The position numbers were made by a program, and so were the translations under genes. Under the pieces are notes generated by a model that worked only from the letters and a program-made list of their open reading frames with translations, was not told where the DNA came from and ran no database searches. Shown here piece by piece: positions 59,355 through 64,000 of a stretch of 64,000 nt of DNA. The DNA comes from Cellulomonas sp. C5510. Its GTDB lineage: Bacteria > Actinomycetota > Actinomycetes > Actinomycetales > Cellulomonadaceae. The stretch lies in the NCBI RefSeq assembly GCF_019797765.1, contig NZ_CP081863.1:46067-110066 (forward strand). Direction: 5' to 3'. Numbering within the stretch: the stretch's first letter is position 1; each line of letters opens with the position of its first letter.

Positions 59355-59392
59355 CACGAGGGCCGCACCCCGCCTGGGGTGCGGCCCTCGTG
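59355..59392 (+). terminator. Terminator of the ars operon
   Basis: CACGAGGGCCGCACCCC pairs perfectly with GGGGTGCGGCCCTCGTG (17-bp stem, 4-nt loop), 11 nt after the arsC stop. Confidence 0.85.
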
Positions 59393-59447
59393 CGTGGGCT
59401 GCTCAGGCTGTGGATCGCATCGCTTGGTGGCGTGCTTCTGGTAGCGG

Positions 59448-59594
59448 TCAGTGGCCGATGAGGAGGGCTTCTCTGGCGGCGTCGACGAGCTCTGGGGTGA
59501 GGATGTGGAGGTCGTTGATGGTCTGGACGCGTTCGATCTGGGTGATCAGGGGAGCCTGACCCGGTTTCCCGGACAGTTGCGGTGTGGTGATCAT
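59448..59594 (-). pseudogene. 3' remnant of a gene cut by the IS
   Basis: The frame (ITQIERVQTINDLHILTPEL...) runs from inside the IS terminal repeat outward to a stop at 59448, so its apparent ATG belongs to the IS. The outer 103 bp are the end of an unknown gene or of another decayed element. Family not recognised. Confidence 0.4.
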
Positions 59595-60466
59595 GCCGCC
59601 GCGGTGGCGGCGGTGTGCAGGTCCTCGAAGTCGTTCGGGGACCGGTAGCCGAGTCCGGAGTGGCGTCGGACGGGGTTGTAGAAGCCCTCGATCCACTCGA
59701 AGATCGCCGAGGCGAGCTCCTCGCGGGATGACCAGGCGTGGCGGTCGAGCAGCTCGCGCTGCATGCTCGACCAGAAGCTCTCCATCATGGTGTTGTCGAC
59801 CGAGGACGCGACTCGGCCCATCGAGCCGAGCAGGCCGGCCTCGCGCAGCCGGTGCCCGAAGATCCACGACGTGTACTGGCTGCCGCGGTCCGCGTGCACG
59901 ATCGCCCCTGGTGCGGGGTGGCGCCGCCAGATCGCCATCTGCAGGGCGTCGACGACCAGCTCCGAGCGCATGTGGTCCGCGATGGACCACCCGACGATCT
60001 TGCGGGTGAACACGTCCAGGACCGCGGCGCAGTAGACCTTCCCGGTGCCCGTCGGGTGCTCGGTGATGTCGGTGCACCACAATCGGTCCGGGCTGTCGGC
60101 GGTGAACCGCCGCTGGACGAGGTCGTCGTGCGGTGCTGGCAGCGGTCGTTGCCCGCAGCGTTTGCGCCGGTGGCAGACCCCTATCAACCCGGCCGCGCGC
60201 ATCAGCCTCGCGACGCGTTTGCGTCCGCAGGCGACCCCGAGCCCGAGACGCAGCTCGGCATGGACTCGCGGGGCGCCGTAGGTCGCCCGCGAGCCGTGAT
60301 GGATCGCCGTGATCGTCGCGGTCAGCGCCTGGTCGGCGATCGCGCGGGTGCTCGGCGGTCGGTTCATGGCGTCGTAGAGCCCGGAGCGGGAGATCCCGAG
60401 GACCCGGCAGGTCGCCGCGACGGGCACCCCGTCAGCGGCCAGCTCTTGGACCAGCCGGGCGCTCAT
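59591..60466 (-). CDS. IS3-family OrfB transposase
   Basis: 291 residues. HTH_21 (HGSRATYGAPRVHAELRLGL) and rve domain: D in LWCTDITEHPTGTGKVYCAA, D in VHADRGSQYTS, E in NTMMESFWSSMQRELLDRHA, ending in NPVRRHSGLGYRSPNDFE. It overlaps orfA by 4 bases (ATGA) with its own start, so OrfB may be made without frameshift. Confidence 0.92.
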   Translation of the reverse strand: MSARLVQELAADGVPVAATCRVLGISRSGLYDAMNRPPSTRAIADQALTATITAIHHGSRATYGAPRVHAELRLGLGVACGRKRVARLMRAAGLIGVCHRRKRCGQRPLPAPHDDLVQRRFTADSPDRLWCTDITEHPTGTGKVYCAAVLDVFTRKIVGWSIADHMRSELVVDALQMAIWRRHPAPGAIVHADRGSQYTSWIFGHRLREAGLLGSMGRVASSVDNTMMESFWSSMQRELLDRHAWSSREELASAIFEWIEGFYNPVRRHSGLGYRSPNDFEDLHTAATAAA

Positions 60467-60750
60467 TTTGGGAGCACGTTCTCCCGGGCGAAGTACGCCG
60501 GGGCCCGCTTGAGGATCTCGACCTCCATCTCCAGCACCCGGTTGCGGCGCCTCAGCTCGACCAGCTCGCGGCGCTCGTCGGAGCTCACGCCCTCACGGCG
60601 ACCGGCATCGACGTCGTCTTGGGCCATCCACCGGCGCAGACACGACTCGCTGATCCCGAGATCGGACGCGACCTTCGCGACCGGCTGCCGACCCGAGCGG
60701 GCCAGATCCACTGCTCGACGCCGGAACTCCGGCGGCTTGGCTGCAGGCAT
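60463..60750 (-). CDS. IS3-family OrfA
   Basis: 95 residues. HTH (RSGRQPVAKVASDLGISESC) and coiled coil (ELVELRRRNRVLEMEVEILK), ending AYFARENVLPK as in many IS3 OrfA proteins. The start at 60750 follows GGGAAGGGAGTCTGGG. Confidence 0.88.
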   Translation of the reverse strand: MPAAKPPEFRRRAVDLARSGRQPVAKVASDLGISESCLRRWMAQDDVDAGRREGVSSDERRELVELRRRNRVLEMEVEILKRAPAYFARENVLPK

Positions 60751-60816
60751 CCCAGACTCCCTTCCCGAGACGATCATCGCCTCGGACCAGGTGTCCGGAG
60801 AAGCGGGTCAGGCTCC

Positions 60817-61356
60817 TGGCTCGCCCACCGGGACAGCGGCTTCCGTGACTCGCGCCTCGAGCTCGGTGGTGAGCTGAGCGGTAAGACGCTGCAGCTGAGC
60901 GTGGGGGACTTGCGTCAGCTCCCGAAGACCGAGTACATCGCGGTCCACACCTGCATGCAGGGCTGGTCGGCCACCTCCAAATGGGCCGGCGTCCGGCTCC
61001 GTGACCTCCTCGAGGTCCTCGGACCTCCCCCGGAGGGTGCCAACTACGTGATGATCACCTCCCACGGCCTGGCCCAGGAGATGTGGGACCACCGGCCGCG
61101 GGAACCGTTCTACGCGGTGCTGGACCTCGACACGGTCGCCGAGGACGACACGATCCTGGCGTACGAGCGCAACGGGCACCCGTTGGAGGTGCATCTGGGC
61201 GCGCCGCTGCGGCTGCGGGTGGAGTCGAACCATGGGTACAAGATGGTCAAGTGGATCAAGTCCATCGAGTGGATCACCGACTACGCCGCGTACGGTGACG
61301 GTCGTGGCGGCACCCGTGAGGACGCCGCGATGCAGGCGTTCAACGGCCGGATCTGA
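60817..61356 (+). pseudogene. IS-truncated molybdopterin oxidoreductase
   Basis: Open frame from the IS edge to a stop at 61356 (179 codons) with no start. The residues (YIAVHTCMQGWSATSKWAGV; YVMITSHGLAQEMWDHR; VESNHGYKMVKWIKSIEWIT) match the Mo-binding domain of sulfite-oxidase/YedY-like proteins, with the Mo-ligand Cys in HTCMQGW. The N-terminal part is lost to the IS, so the gene is likely dead. Confidence 0.75.
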
Positions 61357-61368
61357 CAGGAGCAGGGC

Positions 61369-61590
61369 ATGATCAGCACTATCTACACCGTCGCCGGCAT
61401 GACCACAGCCGAGGATGCGCGGGCCATCAAGGACAGGCTCTATCTCGTGGCAGGTATCGGTGCCGTCGCCACCGAGATCATTCCCGACGGCGAAGCGCGC
61501 ATCATCCTCAAGCACAAGGACGACGTCGAGCTGAACCGCTCGGCCATCGAGGCAGCCGTGCAGGAGGCGGGCGAATACACGCTCGCCTGA
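61369..61590 (+). CDS. HMA-like domain protein without CxxC
   Basis: 73 residues with an HMA-like beta-alpha-beta pattern (IYTVAGMTTAEDARAIKDRL; GEARIILKHKDDVE; SAIEAAVQEAGEYTL), but the metal-binding CxxC after GM is replaced by TTAED, so copper binding is unlikely. AGGAGCAGGGC precedes the ATG. It starts 12 bp after the truncated oxidoreductase and probably was its partner gene. Confidence 0.6.
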   Translation: MISTIYTVAGMTTAEDARAIKDRLYLVAGIGAVATEIIPDGEARIILKHKDDVELNRSAIEAAVQEAGEYTLA

Positions 61591-61610
61591 CCATTACGGC
61601 TACCAATAAT

Positions 61611-61637
61611 GAGACGAAGCACGTGCTTATTCGTCTC
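61611..61637. promoter_or_regulatory. Nested palindrome before the Crp/Fnr gene
   Basis: GAGACGAA (61611-61618) and TTCGTCTC (61630-61637) enclose AAGCACGTGCTT, itself a perfect palindrome. It could terminate the upstream gene or be an operator for the regulator 33 bp downstream. Confidence 0.45.
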
Positions 61638-61669
61638 GGCGCATCTAGCATCACTTTCAGGAGGCAATC

Positions 61670-62491
61670 GTGAGCAGCGAACCCGGCTCCGCCGCATCGC
61701 ACGGTGCATCCTCCCCGGTCAATTCGGCTACCGGCGCACCTGGCCGACGACGAGTCCCGCTGCGCTCGACCTGCGCCCAGCCCCATCACTGTCCATTGCC
61801 GGCACGCATGAAGGTTCTCGGCCAGGTGCCGCTCTTCGCCGGTCTGTCCCACGAGGATCTTGTCGGTATCGACCACCGCATGGTCTCGCTGTCCTGGGCT
61901 GAGGACGACCCGCTCTACACAGCCGGCGACGTGGCCGAACATCTCTACGTCATGGCAGCCGGGCGCGCCAAGGTCTCCCGCCCGACCCCGAACGGCCAGG
62001 ACGTCGTCGTCGATCTCCTGGCCCCTGGCGACCTCTTCGGAGGCATGCACACCCTGGGCCAGCCCACCTACCCCGAAACCGTTCGCGCCCTGACCACCAC
62101 CTGCGCGTTACGCATCGACACACGCGCTTTCCGCGATGTCATGACGCAACACCCCGAGGTCGCCCTACGGGTGGTGGACGACGTCACCGCGCTGCTAGCG
62201 CAAGCGCGTGCGGACGTCACCGCGCAATCCACCGCCACCGTCGCCCAGCGGGTAGCGACCACGCTGTTGCGCCTAGCCGAGAAGTTCGGCCAGGACAGCT
62301 CCTCCGGTGCCACATTGATCCAGTTGCCGCTGTCTCGCACTGACCTGGCCGGCATGACCGGCTCGACACCGGAGTCCGTCTCCCGGGTAATGAGCCAGCT
62401 CCGCAAGGACGGCATCATCGACTCCGGCCGCAGATGGACCGCCATCCTGGACGGCGACCGTCTGCTCGCCACCGTGGCCGCCAGTGCCTGA
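61670..62491 (+). CDS. Crp/Fnr-family regulator with N-terminal Cys/His
   Basis: 273 residues. A disordered N-terminus ends in CAQPHHCPLPARM (C35, H39, H40, C41), then the cyclic-nucleotide-binding fold (about 50-165; LYTAGDVAEHLYVMAAGRAK; LLAPGDLFGGMHTLGQPTYP), the dimer helix and a Crp-type HTH (LSRTDLAGMTGSTPESVSRV). The Arg/Ser cAMP-site signature is absent. GTG after GGAGGCAATC. The Cys/His cluster suggests redox, FeS or metal sensing. Fnr-like boxes lie at 62526 and 63971. Confidence 0.85.
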   Translation: MSSEPGSAASHGASSPVNSATGAPGRRRVPLRSTCAQPHHCPLPARMKVLGQVPLFAGLSHEDLVGIDHRMVSLSWAEDDPLYTAGDVAEHLYVMAAGRAKVSRPTPNGQDVVVDLLAPGDLFGGMHTLGQPTYPETVRALTTTCALRIDTRAFRDVMTQHPEVALRVVDDVTALLAQARADVTAQSTATVAQRVATTLLRLAEKFGQDSSSGATLIQLPLSRTDLAGMTGSTPESVSRVMSQLRKDGIIDSGRRWTAILDGDRLLATVAASA

Positions 62492-62525
62492 GGGGCGAGG
62501 ACTCTCTCACGTCTGCTGCGGTTGA

Positions 62526-62539
62526 TTGATGCACGTCAT
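62526..62539. promoter_or_regulatory. Fnr/Dnr-type box, site 1
   Basis: TTGAT-GCAC-GTCAT, 83 bp before the HMA gene and about 40 bp upstream of the probable transcription start. Confidence 0.55.
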
Positions 62540-62621
62540 GGTTCGGTTCCTGGCCCGCTCGTAACGTCGTAGTCAGCACCCAAGAAGGGTGAGACCTCGT
62601 CAGAGAAGGAAGGAACACACC

Positions 62622-62861
62622 ATGAGCACCACCGCTCCCGCCACCACCCACACGACCCTGCGCGCCGAAGGCTTCTCCTGCCCCTCCTGCGTGGCGAAGA
62701 TCGAGAAGCGTGTCGGACGCCTGGACGGCGTCAGCGCCGTGAAGGTCCAGTTCGCCTCGGCACGCATCGAGGTCGACCACGACCCGGCCAAGGCCAGCGT
62801 CGAGGACCTGATCGCCGCTGTGGGCAGGGCCGGGTACGTCGCCAAGCCTGCCGCGTTCTGA
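62622..62861 (+). CDS. HMA-domain metal-binding protein (CopZ-like)
   Basis: 79 residues. LRAEGFSCPSCVAKIEKRVG has the CxxC metal site in HMA position, with VKVQFASARIEVDHDPAKAS and DLIAAVGRAGYVAKP completing the ferredoxin-like fold. AAGGAACACACC precedes the ATG. A chaperone for Cu+ or Zn2+; no ATPase follows inside the window, though one may lie beyond it. Confidence 0.82.
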   Translation: MSTTAPATTHTTLRAEGFSCPSCVAKIEKRVGRLDGVSAVKVQFASARIEVDHDPAKASVEDLIAAVGRAGYVAKPAAF

Positions 62862-62887
62862 CGCCCGCCGCGCCAAGGAGAAGGACA

Positions 62888-63129
62888 GTGAGCGTCATGG
62901 CACAGGCGGCGCACCTGCAGCTGCGCCTGGGCGATTTTTTCTGCCCCTCGTGCGCCACCGACATCAACCGGCACCTGAAGCGTCTTCCGGGGTGCAGGCC
63001 GTGCACATCGATCTGCACTCGCACCGGGTTGACGTCGACTACGACCCCCGACGCTTGGACGTCGAGGACATCCTGGTGACCGTCGGCGGTGCCGGCGTTA
63101 CCGCAAGCGTTATCTCGGAGGACAGCTAG
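62888..63129 (+). pseudogene. Second HMA-domain gene, frameshifted
   Basis: The GTG-led frame gives MAQAAHLQLRLGDFFCPSCA and an HMA start with CPSC up to LPG, then loses similarity. The other frame continues the domain (VQAVHIDLHSHRVDVDYDPR; VEDILVTVGGAGVTASV) to a TAG at 63129. Adding one G to the GGGG run at 62989-62992 joins the halves. Either a recent mutation or a sequencing error. Confidence 0.75.
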
Positions 63130-63330
63130 GACCCGCCTCCACTAGGGCGACCAGGGACGTCGACCGGTGCCCAGACCAAGCGCGAGCGCACTGCCCGGGC
63201 GTCATCCCGCCACCCATCAGGGCCGCACCGGGCCGCCGGGCCCGTCAATGATCAGCGGAAGCCTGCCCGCTGCATTCTCACGTGTGAACCGCTGGTAGAC
63301 CCACGTCCCAAGAACTCAGGAGAGATTGCT

Positions 63331-63750
63331 ATGAGCGTCAAGCTTCACCATGTCCCGCCGCGCCTGGCGAGCGGGGCCTTCATATTGAACACCGGAATCA
63401 CTAAGCGGTCATTGCACGTCGACGGGGCAACGGGGCTGCGGGACCAGGCCGCCAACGCGTTCCCGTTCTTGAAGAAGATGGACCCGGTCCGCTTCGGGAA
63501 GGCGTTGTCGACCTTCGAGATCGCTCTGGGCACGGCGCTACTAGCCCCGATGGTACCCACCCGGGTGGCCGCGGCCGGCCTAAGTGGATTCTCGGCCGCA
63601 TTGATGGCCGTGTACCTCAAGACGCCAGGGTTCACCCGTGATGACGGAATCCGTCCAGCGCCGGCTGGCATGGGGATCGCTCGGGACGTCTTCATGCTCG
63701 GTAGCGGTCTGGGCCTGATGGTGGAGGAACTGGCAACCAGGCGAAACTGA
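63331..63750 (+). CDS. DoxX-like membrane protein
   Basis: 139 residues. After a conserved soluble N-terminus (RLASGAFILNTGITKRSLHV) come three or four TM helices (ALSTFEIALGTALLAPMVPT; VAAAGLSGFSAALMAVYLKT; DVFMLGSGLGLMVEEL). Resembles small DoxX-type proteins of actinobacteria, of unknown role. AGGAGAGATTGCT precedes the ATG. Confidence 0.65.
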   Translation: MSVKLHHVPPRLASGAFILNTGITKRSLHVDGATGLRDQAANAFPFLKKMDPVRFGKALSTFEIALGTALLAPMVPTRVAAAGLSGFSAALMAVYLKTPGFTRDDGIRPAPAGMGIARDVFMLGSGLGLMVEELATRRN

Positions 63751-63875
63751 CGGGGCCGTCCCGCCATGCGCGTGACACCCGGCCCCACGGGCCCCGCGGA
63801 CTGGGGTGTGGTCATGGACGCCCGCGGGCCGAGGCTACGTGGCTCGTCCGGCCGCATTCTGAGCCGGACCAGCTA

Positions 63876-63908
63876 AGCGTCACCGCCGATCAACTCGGCG
63901 GTGACGCT
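63876..63908 (+). terminator. Rho-independent terminator
   Basis: AGCGTCACCGCCGA pairs perfectly with TCGGCGGTGACGCT (14-bp stem, 5-nt loop) followed by CTTCATT. Confidence 0.8.
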
Positions 63909-63970
63909 CTTCATTGCGCCAGCACGCTAGAGCAGCCCCGGCGGCGGTGCACGGATGGGTGTGCGGTTGA

Positions 63971-63984
63971 TTGACGCCGGTCAT
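63971..63984. promoter_or_regulatory. Fnr/Dnr-type box, site 2
   Basis: TTGAC-GCCG-GTCAT inside a context (GCGGTTGATTGA..GTCATGGTT) nearly the same as site 1. It would serve a gene beyond the window. Confidence 0.5.
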
Positions 63985-64000
63985 GGTTGCCCGGTGCCGA

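Larger units (their letters stand above)
59551..60816 (-). mobile_element. IS3-family element, second copy (different type)
   Basis: Imperfect terminal repeats: GGAGCCTGACCC at 59551 and GGGTCAGGCTCC ending 60816, extended by CCGGACA/TGTCCGG further in. Two ORFs on the minus strand. No matching direct repeats at the ends, so the flanks have probably been rearranged since insertion. Not the same IS as at 48684. Confidence 0.8.

Overview
The window is about 70% G+C DNA from an actinobacterium. Codon use, CsoR, YibE/F, DUF305, mycothiol-era arsenate reductases and a c-di-AMP riboswitch in front of an NlpC/P60 gene suggest a Micrococcales member such as the Cellulomonas group; this is inference, since no rRNA or tRNA is present. 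It reads as a mosaic accessory region, either a mobilizable plasmid or an integrated element. It has a mobilization module with a probable leading region, and a large metal-resistance island broken by two IS3-family insertions.

Layout. 0-9.6 kb is divalent-metal homeostasis: an MntR-like regulator, a P1B-5 ATPase with a C-terminal hemerythrin-like domain, an ArsR-family sensor, then a promoter, a long leader with a proline-rich uORF, an Nramp-family protein with an altered metal site that resembles the magnesium (NRMT) branch, a soluble MgtE/CBS partner and a flavodoxin. 9.6-11.1 kb holds small unknown genes around a perfect 16-bp inverted repeat. 11.3-17.0 kb carries ParB-like, unknown, ArdC antirestriction and unknown genes; each is preceded by a copy of the same 345-363 bp hairpin-rich module (the first copy is partial), and the first three and the last DUF6573 gene are followed by a strong hairpin. 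17.7-20.6 kb is an overlapping operon (NrdH-like redoxin, zinc-ribbon protein, second ParB-like, DUF3560). 21.0-23.9 kb holds two toxin-antitoxin pairs (zeta toxin; Fic/VbhA). 24.0-27.7 kb holds a candidate oriT, mobC, a relaxase and an accessory coiled-coil gene, followed by the 3' part of a tyrosine-recombinase gene.

28.7-52.1 kb is a copper island: envelope hydrolases (M23, M15, NlpC/P60), thiol-redox genes (two glutaredoxin-like proteins, CcdA, a TlpA-like redoxin), YibE/F, Lgt-like and Lnt lipoprotein-processing enzymes, an OmpR-type two-component system, a 45-residue Cys-rich peptide, a DUF305 lipoprotein, a cupredoxin-CopA-YHS fusion, a multicopper oxidase, CsoR, and a CopB-type ATPase whose 5' end is split by an IS3-family element. 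Two CsoR-like operators and eight copies of an 11-bp-spaced direct repeat, each oriented toward a downstream gene, suggest one CsoR regulon and one two-component regulon.

52.4-54.7 kb holds small unknown genes and a lower-GC OLD-like ATPase. 55.0-59.4 kb is an MFS/ArsR unit divergent from an arsenic operon (acr3, an arsR-arsC fusion, arsC). A second IS3-family element (59.55-60.82 kb) has cut into a molybdopterin oxidoreductase gene. The right end carries a Crp/Fnr regulator, HMA-type metal-binding proteins (one frameshifted), a DoxX-like membrane protein and two near-identical Fnr/Dnr-type boxes. I saw no CRISPR array.
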